The notes: generated from the sequence alone by a model not told the origin. A stretch of 64,000 nucleotides of DNA from Sinimarinibacterium sp. NLF-5-8 (GCF_010092425.1 NZ_CP048030.1:2863501-2927500); one strand, 5' to 3'. Shown: positions 37,442 through 46,574, counted from the stretch's first letter. Translations and numbers: made by a program.

Positions 37442-39907
37442 ATGGATAACCTTCGTGGCCGTCTGGCGCGCTGGACGATCGAACACCGCCAATGGGTGGG
37501 ACTGATGTTCATTGCGCTGACGGCATTTCTGGCCGTCGGCATGGCGCGGGTCGATATCCGCACCATTTTTGCCGACCTGTTGCCCACGGATGATCCGTTC
37601 GTGCAGGCGTATGCGGATCATCCGAATTTTGGCAATCCGCTGACGGTGACGATCATGGTCAAGCGCACCGATGGCCAGAACATCTACAACCGGGAAACCC
37701 TGCAAAAAGTCTGGGATTTGACCCGCGACGTGGATTTGATCAGTGGCGTGGATCATGACCGCATCATTTCGATCACCACCGAGAAAGCGAACTACGCCGA
37801 GGCGACGCCGTTCGGCATCGAGATGCAGCCGCTGATGGGCGATTCGGTGCCTGCCGATGACGCCGAACTCAAAGACCTGGAGCGCAAGGTTGAACGCGCG
37901 CCAATGGCCAGAACCTACCTGATCTCCGAGGATCAGACGGCCACGCTGATCCGCGCGGCGTTTCATGAAAGCGAGCTGGATTACGGCAAGGTGTTTGCTG
38001 CGCTCAAGACGCTGACGGACGCTGCTGCGGACGACAAGCACGCGGTGCGGTTGGTTGGGCAGCCGGTGTTGACCGGCTGGGTGTACCAATTGCAAGGGCA
38101 GACCTACGCGATCTTCGCCGTCACGCTAGGGCTGCTGGTGATGGCGCTGGTGTTCTACATGCGCAACGTCACCGGCGTTGCGGTGCCGGTGATTTGCAGT
38201 CTGGTGGCGGCGATCTGGGGTTTTGGCTTCGTTGGCTGGCTGGGATCGCCGATCGAGCCGTTGCTGATGGTGGTGCCGTTGCTGCTGGTGGCGCGTTCGT
38301 TCTCGCACTGCATCCAGTACACCGAACGCTACTACGAGATTTACAACCACCTGCGGGATCGCGTCGCAGCGTCCGAGGCCACGCTGTCCTGCATGATGGC
38401 GCCGTCGATTCTCGGCATCATCGCCGACGTGATCGCCATTTTCGTGATCGGCATTGCACCGATCCCGGCCATGCAACGGTTTGCCCTGTTCTGCGGCATG
38501 TGGGCGGTCTGGCTGATCCCGACCGGCGTGATGCTGATTTCGATCCTGCTGTGCTACTTGCCCGCGCCGCGCAACATCGACGCCATCGTGGGCGAAACCG
38601 AAGGCAAGGGCATCCACAAATTGCAGAAGGACGTGCTGGTCAAGGTGGCGTCGTGGGTGAGTGGCAAAAAATCCCGCATCACCGTGATGGTACTGGGGCC
38701 GGTGTTCCTCGCCGGGATTCTGGTGTCGTTCCAGATTGCCATTGGCAATCCCGTGGAAGGCAGCAACCTGCTGTGGGAGGACTCGGAATTCAACGTCGGC
38801 GTCAAAGACATCAACGACCACTTTCCGGGCGTCAACTCACTGGAAATCCTGTTCGAGTCCAAGCGCCCCGATGATCCCCAATTGCGCGCCGCGCGTACTG
38901 CCGAGGCGTATCGGCTGTCCAAGGCGATCCAGCGTGCGGTTGAAGGCGGCGATCACCCGCCGGGTATTTCCCGCTCGTTTTCCGACGTGATGGAAGAAGG
39001 CAATCGCCTCTATTCCGGCGGGCATCCGGCGTGGTTGCCGCTCGATCCGAGTGACCGTTCGGTGACCGCCGCCGGTACGGCCGTGGCATTTGGTCAGAAC
39101 CCGCTGAATTTCTCGGACATGACCGACTTTCAGTACCAGCACTCCACGGTGTCGTTGTTCTACCGCGACAACAAACAGGCGACGGTAGACGGCGCGCTGG
39201 AAACGGCACGCAAGGCGGTGGAGGCGGTGGGTATGGATCACGCCAACATCCGCATCCGTCTGGCGTCGGGAACGATTGCCTTGCAGGAGGCGATGAACAG
39301 CGTCGTTGCCCGTTATCACTGGATTCTGGTCGGGCTGTGCTGTCTGGGTATTTTCATCTGCGCTGCGTATGCCTACCGCAGCAGCGTGGCCGCCATCATC
39401 CTGCTGTTGCCAACGCTGCTGTCCAACTTTCTGCTGCTGGCGACCATGCACATCATGGGGATCGGCCTCGACATCAACTCGGTGATGGTGACGGTGCTGG
39501 GCGTCGGCGTCGGGATCGACTACGGCATCTATCTGATGTCGCGTATCTGTGAGGAATACGGCCATCAGGGCGAGAACTGGGAACGCGCGATTTTCGAGGC
39601 GATGACCACCACCGGCAAGGCGATCATGTTCACGGCTTCGATCATGTTGATCGGCATCTTGCCGTGGTACTTCCTGTCCGATCTGAAGTTCATGGCCGAC
39701 ATGGGGTTGCTGCTGGCCGCCGTCATGCTCATCAACATGGTGCTCGCGCTGATCGTGCTGCCGTTGCTGGTGTGGCTGATCAAACCGAACTTCGTCACCG
39801 CCAAGGATCTGATGGTGGGCGAGGGCATCGACCTCGATCAGTTCAAGAAAACACTCGAAGAAAAGCGTCGCCAGAACGGCTTCGCGGCCTCTGCCGTGGG
39901 CAGTTGA
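37442..39907 (+). CDS. RND-superfamily (MMPL) transporter, second envelope set
   Basis: 821 residues, inner-membrane RND protein with the motifs FADLLPTDDPFVQAY (about 41-55) and GVGVGIDYGIYLMSRICEEYG near 690. GGAG lies before the ATG. First gene of an apparent operon with DUF1329, YCF48, DUF1302 and DUF1329 genes. It is divergent from and closely related to the RND gene at 34737, suggesting a local duplication and inversion. Confidence 0.9.
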   Translation: MDNLRGRLARWTIEHRQWVGLMFIALTAFLAVGMARVDIRTIFADLLPTDDPFVQAYADHPNFGNPLTVTIMVKRTDGQNIYNRETLQKVWDLTRDVDLISGVDHDRIISITTEKANYAEATPFGIEMQPLMGDSVPADDAELKDLERKVERAPMARTYLISEDQTATLIRAAFHESELDYGKVFAALKTLTDAAADDKHAVRLVGQPVLTGWVYQLQGQTYAIFAVTLGLLVMALVFYMRNVTGVAVPVICSLVAAIWGFGFVGWLGSPIEPLLMVVPLLLVARSFSHCIQYTERYYEIYNHLRDRVAASEATLSCMMAPSILGIIADVIAIFVIGIAPIPAMQRFALFCGMWAVWLIPTGVMLISILLCYLPAPRNIDAIVGETEGKGIHKLQKDVLVKVASWVSGKKSRITVMVLGPVFLAGILVSFQIAIGNPVEGSNLLWEDSEFNVGVKDINDHFPGVNSLEILFESKRPDDPQLRAARTAEAYRLSKAIQRAVEGGDHPPGISRSFSDVMEEGNRLYSGGHPAWLPLDPSDRSVTAAGTAVAFGQNPLNFSDMTDFQYQHSTVSLFYRDNKQATVDGALETARKAVEAVGMDHANIRIRLASGTIALQEAMNSVVARYHWILVGLCCLGIFICAAYAYRSSVAAIILLLPTLLSNFLLLATMHIMGIGLDINSVMVTVLGVGVGIDYGIYLMSRICEEYGHQGENWERAIFEAMTTTGKAIMFTASIMLIGILPWYFLSDLKFMADMGLLLAAVMLINMVLALIVLPLLVWLIKPNFVTAKDLMVGEGIDLDQFKKTLEEKRRQNGFAASAVGS

Positions 39908-39984
39908 GTCCACCACGGACGAGGCAATACCGGGAATCCGCCCCCCGTTCTGGCGCGGAGCGAAGAAAGTTGTTTGGAGGAAGA

Positions 39985-41379
39985 ATGCGGATCAGAAAAT
40001 ATGACGTCGATTACGGTCGGCGCAAAATGATGCAGAGCGTGCTCTACGGTCTTGGCGCGGGCGTGTTGATGCCGTGGGAAAAGGTTCTGGCTTCGGGCGG
40101 TTCGGTCACCAAGGCGTATCCCGACGAACTGTTGTCGATCGAGGTGCAGTCGAAAGGCAAGGTCAAGGTCGGTGACTACATCACCAAGGACAATGTCGAG
40201 TACGTCAAGCATCTGCTCGATCCCGGTGCCATCGAGCAAATCACCGGCCCCGAAGGCCGCAAGATTCGCATCAAGGCGCCGACCCTCAACCCGCGCGATC
40301 TGGTCAGTGCGGCCTATTACGACGCCACCGAGGAGGACATCAAGTCCGGCCACAAGGGCAAATTTGATGCCGATGGCAACGTCGTCGATGAAAACGGCAA
40401 ACGCTGGTCTGGTGGTCTGCCGTTCGTGAATCCGACCACCGGAGTCGAAGTCTGGGCGAACATGTGCCTGAACATTGGCCGCGCCGACAATGCCTGCTAC
40501 GTCATTGAGCAGAAAGACTACGGCGCAACCGGCAAGCAGGAATACCACTACAACTTCCAGTGGGTGGAGTTGAACAGCACCGCGCGTAACGATCGCAAGG
40601 TATTCCGTGGGCTGGAAAACGAGCTGCGTCGCCAGTGCGTGTTCTTTGCCGCGTCGCAAGACGTGCGTGGCACGTCGTTCCTGAGCATCTGGGACTACGA
40701 CATGCGCAAGATTCCGCAGCTTTATGGCTATCTGCCGGAATTCCGCCGCGTGCGCCAGTTCCCGTCCAACCAGCGTTTCGAGCCGTTGGTTCCGGGCGCA
40801 ACCTGGTTCCTCAGCGATCCGTGGGCGGCGGGCGATCCGTACCTGACGTGGGGCAACCACAAGATCATCGAGCGCAAGCCGATGCTCGGTGCGTGGTCGT
40901 CGGACTTTTCCAAGCATGATGAAAACTGGGAGCCGCCGCGCCAGAAGGACAATCCCAAGTTCTTCGACATTCCGTATGAAATGGCGCCCGAAGTCATCGT
41001 CACCAGTTGCGAACCCGTGGGGTATCCGCGCTCGCCGGTGTCCAAGCGCGTCGCTTACGTCGATGCCCGCAACGGCATGGCGGCCAGCAATATCCGCTAT
41101 GACCGTCAGGGCAAGATCTGGTCGAACTTTGAAATGGCGCACGGCCAGTTCATTGGCGGCGGTGCCGATGGCAAGCGCGTGATCCTGAGCGCGGATGGCA
41201 AGAATCCGGCGTGGTCGTGGACGTATGTGCACATCTACGACTTCCAGAATCGCCGCATGTCGCTGTGCAACCACAGCAAGGGCGCGGCGGGTATCGAAGC
41301 GCGCTTTCAGGCCGATCCCGAATGGCTCTACGAAACCTACTGCACGCAGCAGGCGCTGCAACAGTTGGGTCGCGCCTGA
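39985..41379 (+). CDS. DUF1329 family protein with twin-arginine signal
   Basis: 464 residues. The N-terminus has a Tat-like signal, GRRKMMQ (about 12-18), followed by a hydrophobic stretch to residue ~38. The mature part starts with KAYPDELLSIEVQSKGK, shared with the paralogue at 44773. The body has the DUF1329 pattern, including RGTSFLSIWDYDMRK and PEFRRVRQFPSNQRFEP. TTGGAGGAAG Shine-Dalgarno supports ATG 39985. Probably a periplasmic hydrophobic-ligand carrier working with the RND protein; inferred. Confidence 0.85.
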   Translation: MRIRKYDVDYGRRKMMQSVLYGLGAGVLMPWEKVLASGGSVTKAYPDELLSIEVQSKGKVKVGDYITKDNVEYVKHLLDPGAIEQITGPEGRKIRIKAPTLNPRDLVSAAYYDATEEDIKSGHKGKFDADGNVVDENGKRWSGGLPFVNPTTGVEVWANMCLNIGRADNACYVIEQKDYGATGKQEYHYNFQWVELNSTARNDRKVFRGLENELRRQCVFFAASQDVRGTSFLSIWDYDMRKIPQLYGYLPEFRRVRQFPSNQRFEPLVPGATWFLSDPWAAGDPYLTWGNHKIIERKPMLGAWSSDFSKHDENWEPPRQKDNPKFFDIPYEMAPEVIVTSCEPVGYPRSPVSKRVAYVDARNGMAASNIRYDRQGKIWSNFEMAHGQFIGGGADGKRVILSADGKNPAWSWTYVHIYDFQNRRMSLCNHSKGAAGIEARFQADPEWLYETYCTQQALQQLGRA

Positions 41380-41449
41380 CGGGTTGCTGTCGCGCACGGC
41401 GATCCGGTCGTGCGCGACGGCGGCAAGTCTTCCCATCGAGATCAACATC

Positions 41450-42472
41450 ATGAACAAGTTCAGTAAGGTGCTGCTGATCGGCGCGGCAGTCATGGCGACG
41501 AGCAGTTGGGCAACCCAGCCGCCTTCACCACGGCCCTCTGCGTCCGGCAACAGCAAGGTGCTCATTGCGGCGACTCCGCACGACCGGCTTTTTTCCGTCG
41601 TCTTTCATGGCACGCAGGGGCTGGCGGTTGGTGAGGACGGGCTGTTGATGTCCAGCGCCGACGGCGGCAAATCGTGGACGCGCGGCAAGGCACCCACTGA
41701 TCTGGCGCTGCTCGACGTCGCTACCAACGGCACGCGCACCATCGCCGTGGGTCAGCAGGGGCTTATTCTGGTGCGCGACGGGCAGGGTGACTGGAACAAG
41801 GTGGACAGCAGCAGCACCGCGCGCCTGTTGCAGGTGGACGTGAATGCAGCGGGTCTGGCGATTGCGGTCGGCGCGTTTGGCACGTTGTTGAAGTCGGAAG
41901 ACGGCGGCAACAGTTGGGCGTCCATCACGCCGGATTGGGCGACGTTGTATGCCGGAGATGGCGATTCCGTCACCGTGCGGGATGAGCCGACCAATTACGT
42001 GGTCGATGTTGCTGACGATGGGGTGATCCTGATCGGGGGTGAATACGGTCAGTTGCTGCGTTCCACCGATGGCGGGCAGCAATGGACGGTGGTTCACCGC
42101 TTGCCGTCCGTGGATGGACAGCCTCAGCCTACCATTTTCAGTCTGTCGATTCGCAGCGATGGCGAAGGTTACGCGGTGGGGCAGGCGGGTCTGGTCATGC
42201 GTACCACCGATGGTGGTTTGAGCTGGACGGATTTGCCGGCGCCGACTGGCGGCAGTCTTTTTGCCGTGGAGTCGTTCGACGATGGCCAGGTGATTGCGGT
42301 GGGGATGCGCGTGGGACTGCGCAGCAAGGATCACGGCGCGACGTGGCAGCCGATCACCGATCTCGATCTGAATCTCAATTGGTACACCGGACTGGCGTTG
42401 GCGCCTGCGCTTGCAGCGGGTCAGGTCATCGCGGTTGGACATAGCGGGCGCGTCGTGCGGATCGCCCCCTGA
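41450..42472 (+). CDS. YCF48-like beta-propeller protein (Sec signal)
   Basis: 340 residues with an ordinary Sec signal (about 1-21, SWA-TQP) and no lipobox cysteine, unlike the homologue at 18510. Repeated SxDGGxSW motifs (ADGGKSWTR, EDGGNSWAS, TDGGQQWTV, TDGGLSWTD) mark the YCF48/BNR blades. Likely periplasmic partner of the RND transporter encoded upstream; function unproven. Confidence 0.83.
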   Translation: MNKFSKVLLIGAAVMATSSWATQPPSPRPSASGNSKVLIAATPHDRLFSVVFHGTQGLAVGEDGLLMSSADGGKSWTRGKAPTDLALLDVATNGTRTIAVGQQGLILVRDGQGDWNKVDSSSTARLLQVDVNAAGLAIAVGAFGTLLKSEDGGNSWASITPDWATLYAGDGDSVTVRDEPTNYVVDVADDGVILIGGEYGQLLRSTDGGQQWTVVHRLPSVDGQPQPTIFSLSIRSDGEGYAVGQAGLVMRTTDGGLSWTDLPAPTGGSLFAVESFDDGQVIAVGMRVGLRSKDHGATWQPITDLDLNLNWYTGLALAPALAAGQVIAVGHSGRVVRIAP

Positions 42473-42512
42473 AATGCCTCATCGAGCGGTCTGAATAACT
42501 GGAGGAAACATC

Positions 42513-44597
42513 ATGAAACAAACAATGAGACTGGCCGCCGCTCTGGCTGCCGGGACTACGGTGTGCGGCTGGTCGTCTGCGGCTCTTGCGGACAATTTCT
42601 TTGAGTCGCTGTGGGACAAAACCACGTTCAACGGTTTGTTGCGTACCGACGTTGCGTATTCGACGACCCCCAAGCAAAACCCCTATAACCAGCAGAACGT
42701 GCCGTTTGCAACGCAGGAAGTCGCGCGGCAGGCGTATTTGCCGCCAGCATTGAGCGGCTCTCTGGTCGACAACGCACTGACTTTGCTTCACTTGCCGTCA
42801 TTGGGGCTGGGACAGGCATTGAACCTGAACTGGACGGTGCCGATCCCCGGTTTTTCAGACACCATCCGGCGTGCAGATGAGATTCCGCCCGAAGACGCCA
42901 CGTTTCACCATCTGACGCAGCGTTTTCAGGGGGAAATGGATGTCAAGTTTACAGACGGCTTGCGTCTGAACGCGCGTTTGCGTGCACTTTGGGATCCGGA
43001 GGTTTATGAGCTGTTTGATGCCCGCGACGTGGCCGGGATTCGGGATGGTATTTCTTCCGCTGGCGGGGATCGCTATGCCGACGTGGGCAAGGCCAACCTG
43101 TATGAGGCGAAAGGGCGTAACGGTCGGAATCTGAATCCGCTGGAAGTGGCCGGGCGCAATTACATGATCGACCTGCCGACGCTGATTCTGGAGTGGAAGC
43201 AGAACAACTACGCCCTGCGTCTCGGCAATCAGCAAATCGCGTGGGGTCAGGCGATTTTCTTCCGCACCTTTGACGTGGCCAACGGGCTGGATTATCGCCG
43301 TCATCTGATTCTGGATCGCGCCATCGAGGAGTACGAAGATGAGCGCGTTGCCAAACTGGCGCTGCGCGGCACCATGCAGTTGACGGATTCGATTCTGGTG
43401 GATGCCTTCGTCGGCAAGTTCCAGCCGGACGTGCTGCCCAACCCGAATACCCCGTACAACGTGATTCCGTCGCAGTTCTACCGTCCGCTGGATAACTACT
43501 TTACGGGCGGCTATGACAAGAAGCTCGATTTCGGTATTCGTTTCAAGGCCGACTATGGGGATTACGCGTTACAGGCGATTGCCGTCAGCCGCTATAACCC
43601 GTTGGGCACGTTCCGCTGGGCAGAGGGCGGTACGCCCAAAGGGCTGTATGGTGGACTTCTGGGCAGTGTCGTGGAAACCGCCTACATGGCCAAGCTGCCC
43701 AACTGTGGCGCTTCGTACAACCCCAGTACCTGCCGCATGTATGGCAGCTTCGAGGAAGCCATTTCCCACACGCCGTTTTCCATCGGCCCCGGCGGGGTCT
43801 ACAACGATCTGGAGTGGTACTCCACTGCCGCCAGCGTCCGGCTGAACGCAGTGGAGATGGTGAACGCGGCGATCAACGAGTTTCCGGCGTTGCAGGACAT
43901 CTATGCTTATCCTGTGGAGAACACGGAGCAGTTGAGTGCCTTGCTCAACACTTTCTTCATGGCAGCCGGTGACAGTATTCGTGGCAACGTGCAGCGGGAT
44001 TACCACCGTGAGAGCGTGTTTGGCATCGGCGGCACCTATGTGACGGCGGTGGATGATCCGGATTCGTTCTTCGATTCCATCATCTTGAATCTCGAAGTCC
44101 AGTACACGCCGGAGCGCGTGTTCACTGCTCGTACCCTGAGCCGGGATTTTCTCAAGACCGACGAATACATCATCACCGCCGTTGCCGAAAAGTGGCATCG
44201 CTGGTCAGCCGATTTTCCGGCGGCCTATCTGGTGGCGCAGTATATGCACCGCAGTGAAAGTGATCTGGTGGGTCTGCATCTGAGTGGCTACGGCGGTAAC
44301 GTCGGAGATACCGATCCCAAGCTCGCCAATGGCATTGCCAACGCCAACTATCTGGTTTTTGCCGGATTCCAGCCCACGCCCAACCGCAAATTCATCTTTG
44401 AATGGGCGTTTTTGTACGACGTTAAAGGCGGGTTGCTGTTTCAGCCAAACGTCCGCTGGAATCCCGGCAACGGTGTTTCTTTCGACCTGTTCTACAACTT
44501 CGTCGATGGTCGCCTGCATGGGGATGGCACCGACACGCTGCATCGCGCCATCGACTTTGCGGATGAAATCACCCTGCGCTTTACCTACACCCTGTGA
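42513..44597 (+). CDS. DUF1302 family outer-membrane protein, second copy
   Basis: 694 residues; signal peptide about 1-26 (ALA-DNF) and a C-terminal beta-strand ITLRFTYTL. The core motif YALRLGNQQIAWGQAIFFRTFDV begins near 234, and LRLNARLRALWDPEVYEL is near 153. ACTGGAGGAAAC precedes the ATG. It forms the likely outer-membrane part of the second envelope set. Confidence 0.85.
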   Translation: MKQTMRLAAALAAGTTVCGWSSAALADNFFESLWDKTTFNGLLRTDVAYSTTPKQNPYNQQNVPFATQEVARQAYLPPALSGSLVDNALTLLHLPSLGLGQALNLNWTVPIPGFSDTIRRADEIPPEDATFHHLTQRFQGEMDVKFTDGLRLNARLRALWDPEVYELFDARDVAGIRDGISSAGGDRYADVGKANLYEAKGRNGRNLNPLEVAGRNYMIDLPTLILEWKQNNYALRLGNQQIAWGQAIFFRTFDVANGLDYRRHLILDRAIEEYEDERVAKLALRGTMQLTDSILVDAFVGKFQPDVLPNPNTPYNVIPSQFYRPLDNYFTGGYDKKLDFGIRFKADYGDYALQAIAVSRYNPLGTFRWAEGGTPKGLYGGLLGSVVETAYMAKLPNCGASYNPSTCRMYGSFEEAISHTPFSIGPGGVYNDLEWYSTAASVRLNAVEMVNAAINEFPALQDIYAYPVENTEQLSALLNTFFMAAGDSIRGNVQRDYHRESVFGIGGTYVTAVDDPDSFFDSIILNLEVQYTPERVFTARTLSRDFLKTDEYIITAVAEKWHRWSADFPAAYLVAQYMHRSESDLVGLHLSGYGGNVGDTDPKLANGIANANYLVFAGFQPTPNRKFIFEWAFLYDVKGGLLFQPNVRWNPGNGVSFDLFYNFVDGRLHGDGTDTLHRAIDFADEITLRFTYTL

Positions 44598-44710
44598 AGA
44601 GAGTCTGAATGTTTCTGCGGACCACCTTTCATGACCGGTGAGGGTCAGGAAGATGAGCCGTACCTGCTTGGTATGCCCCTCACCCTCCTCTCCAGTGGGC
44701 GTACTGCATT

Positions 44711-44745
44711 CCGGCGGCTTTTACTGGCCGCCGGCCTTTCTTCTT
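44711..44745 (+). terminator. Hairpin between DUF1302 and DUF1329 genes
   Basis: 8-base GC stem (44711-44718 with 44727-44734), 8-base loop, then CCTTTCTTCTT. It is terminator-like and might reduce expression of the following DUF1329 gene. The surrounding 167-base gap also contains GGTGAGGG and CCCTCACC arms further upstream (about 44639-44692), forming a larger possible hairpin. Confidence 0.55.
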
Positions 44746-44772
44746 CCAACGTAACGCTCGGAGATGGCTCCC

Positions 44773-46149
44773 ATGCACCTCATCAAGTTTGATTGCGACT
44801 ACAGCCGCCGAAAATTCCTGACCGATGCAGGGCGGGGCATTCTGGCAACCGGGGTTTTGATGCCGCTATGGAGCGCCATCGCCGCCAGCGGAGACATCAG
44901 CAAGGCGTATCCCGATGAATTGTTGTCCATCGAGGCGTATACCAAGGGCAAGATCAAGACCGGAGATACGATCACCGACCAGAACGTCGAGCACGTCAAA
45001 GACCTGCTGGAGCCGATTCGCTATGAGCAGATCCTCAAACACGGACGGCGTTTGAAGATTGCCAAAACCACCACCGACGTGATGAGAACCTCGCCGTGGG
45101 AATACATCGAAGCCACGCTGCGTCATGCGGGGCAGGCCAGGTTTGATGCCCACGGCAACGTCGTTGCGCCTGACGGGCGTCCGTGGATTGGCGGTAATCC
45201 GTTCCCCGATCCCAAATCCGGGGTTGAACTGTTTGCGGCGCAAACCCTGAGCTGGGGGCGTCATGACGCCTCGTTTTACGCCCTCAACGTCAGCGAGGTG
45301 GAAAAGGACGGCGAGGTGCGCTTTGCCTACTCGGGCGGCTGGGCGGAACTGTCGCCGGTGGCACGGGTGGTCATGGAACCCAAACCGTATTGGCCGGGGC
45401 ACGAACACCGACTGCGGTATCAGAGCGTGTTTTTCACCAAGCCCTACACCTTTCGCGGCACGTCGTTCCTGAGCGTCTGGGACTATGACCACAGCAAATT
45501 TCCTGCGCTGTACGGCTTCGTGCCGGAGTTTCGCCGCATCCGCCAATTGCCGAGCGATCAACGATTCGAGCCGTTGCTGCCCGGTTCTTCCATGTATCTG
45601 TCCGACGCTTGGGCGGCGGGCGATCCGCTCCACACCTGGGGCAATTACCGCATCGTCGGACGCGGGCCGTTCCTGGCCGGGATCTCCGAGGGCTGGAATG
45701 CCGACCATGACAACTGGGAGCACAAGACCCACGGCGGGGCAAAGGGCAAGACCTTCTGGGATACCACGGTGGAGCTGGTGCCGGAAACCATCATCGTCGA
45801 GGCCGAGCCGACCGGATTTCCGAGAGCGCCGATTTCAAAGAAAAGAGTCTGGTTCGACGCGCGCAATCAGGTGGTGATCGGCATGATGACCTACGACCGC
45901 AAGGGTGAACCGTTCCGCTCGTTCGATGGTGCCTATACCTTGTACGAGTCCGGCGACCAACGCGTCATGGACGGCGCGCATCCTTACTGGAGTTGGACGC
46001 ATGTCACGGCGTCCAACATACAAAGCGGCACGGTGACCCGTATGGAACAGGTCAAGGTGATTGAAGCGGTTCACCGCAGTGGAGCCAACGATCCGGGTCT
46101 TTACAACCGCTATCTGACCCAGGAGGCATTGCTGAAGTTGGGGTCATAA
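44773..46149 (+). CDS. DUF1329 family protein with canonical Tat signal
   Basis: 458 residues; the signal has a textbook twin-arginine SRRKFL (about 11-16) and hydrophobic core, then SKAYPDELLSIEAYTKGK shared with the protein at 39985. DUF1329 motifs RGTSFLSVWDYDHSK and PEFRRIRQLPSDQRFEP are present. ATG 44773 is preferred because GGAG lies 9 bases upstream; ATG 44764 would touch it. It is the last gene before the right repeat and may be separately expressed because a hairpin precedes it. Confidence 0.85.
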   Translation: MHLIKFDCDYSRRKFLTDAGRGILATGVLMPLWSAIAASGDISKAYPDELLSIEAYTKGKIKTGDTITDQNVEHVKDLLEPIRYEQILKHGRRLKIAKTTTDVMRTSPWEYIEATLRHAGQARFDAHGNVVAPDGRPWIGGNPFPDPKSGVELFAAQTLSWGRHDASFYALNVSEVEKDGEVRFAYSGGWAELSPVARVVMEPKPYWPGHEHRLRYQSVFFTKPYTFRGTSFLSVWDYDHSKFPALYGFVPEFRRIRQLPSDQRFEPLLPGSSMYLSDAWAAGDPLHTWGNYRIVGRGPFLAGISEGWNADHDNWEHKTHGGAKGKTFWDTTVELVPETIIVEAEPTGFPRAPISKKRVWFDARNQVVIGMMTYDRKGEPFRSFDGAYTLYESGDQRVMDGAHPYWSWTHVTASNIQSGTVTRMEQVKVIEAVHRSGANDPGLYNRYLTQEALLKLGS

Positions 46150-46303
46150 GTGACATTTGATTTTATTTTTATTATCGCTTTTTGAGTTTCAGGTGATCGT
46201 CTGACCGGAGTTACTTGGGCAAAGAACTGCTTCGGTGATGATCGCATCGAAGTGGAGCTGTTTGCCGAAAATGCCTAGGGAGCGTTCAAAAAATGGAGCG
46301 TTT
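46150..46303. other. AT-rich junction with a short remnant reading frame
   Basis: After the DUF1329 stop the sequence is AT-rich (46152-46185), then becomes coding-like. A 30-codon open frame (46186-46278) lacks a start codon, contains TWAKNCFGDDRIEVELF, and ends in TAG. It may be the 3' remnant of a gene lost at the island edge; the family is not recognised. Confidence 0.35.
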
Positions 46304-46402
46304 TTTTGCAGCGCGCGCTGCAAGATGATCGACCTTGGCGCCTGGTTCGGGGAACAGCGCAGCCTGCCCGCCGAGGATCAGGGCGATGGCCTGATCGAAT
46401 GA
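46304..46402 (+). pseudogene. Truncated second copy of the yacG 3' end; right direct repeat, candidate attR
   Basis: 97/99 identity to 2146-2244, including the stop codon. One difference is silent (Pro) and one changes Gly to Ser. There is no start codon in frame nearby and the first zinc knuckle is missing, so it cannot make YacG. Right after it come an 8-base hairpin (46410-46417 with 46428-46435) and a short T-run, which might be the original yacG terminator. This copy looks like the displaced gene end left when a 44-kb element entered. Confidence 0.85.
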
Positions 46403-46409
46403 GGTCTGA

Positions 46410-46439
46410 GCCAAGAAGCGTTTTCGATTCTTGGCCTTT
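46410..46439 (+). terminator. Small hairpin after the truncated yacG copy
   Basis: GCCAAGAA and TTCTTGGC pair around a 10-base loop, followed by CTTTG. A weak terminator candidate that would suit the ancestral zapD-yacG transcript. Confidence 0.35.
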
Positions 46440-46574
46440 GGTGCCTGCCGCGCTTTGTCAGCCGCTTCCGCGCGCGCCGATGGCATGACTGCTTATTTCA
46501 AGGGCTGTCCGTTGCCCTTGGTCTCCAAATTGTGCATTGAGGTGTGAATCCCGGTGCAAGCGCGTACCCCCGTA

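Noticed and set aside
46215-46231. Sigma-54-like GG/GC spacing in TTGGGCAAAGAACTGCT
   Set aside because: Only the dinucleotides match; the -24 and -12 boxes are otherwise poor and it lies within the remnant frame with no suitable gene just downstream.
46286-46486. 66-codon minus-strand frame across the right repeat, resembling the minus-strand frame over the yacG 3' end
   Set aside because: It is the antisense shadow of the duplicated yacG fragment; the similarity is explained by the repeat.
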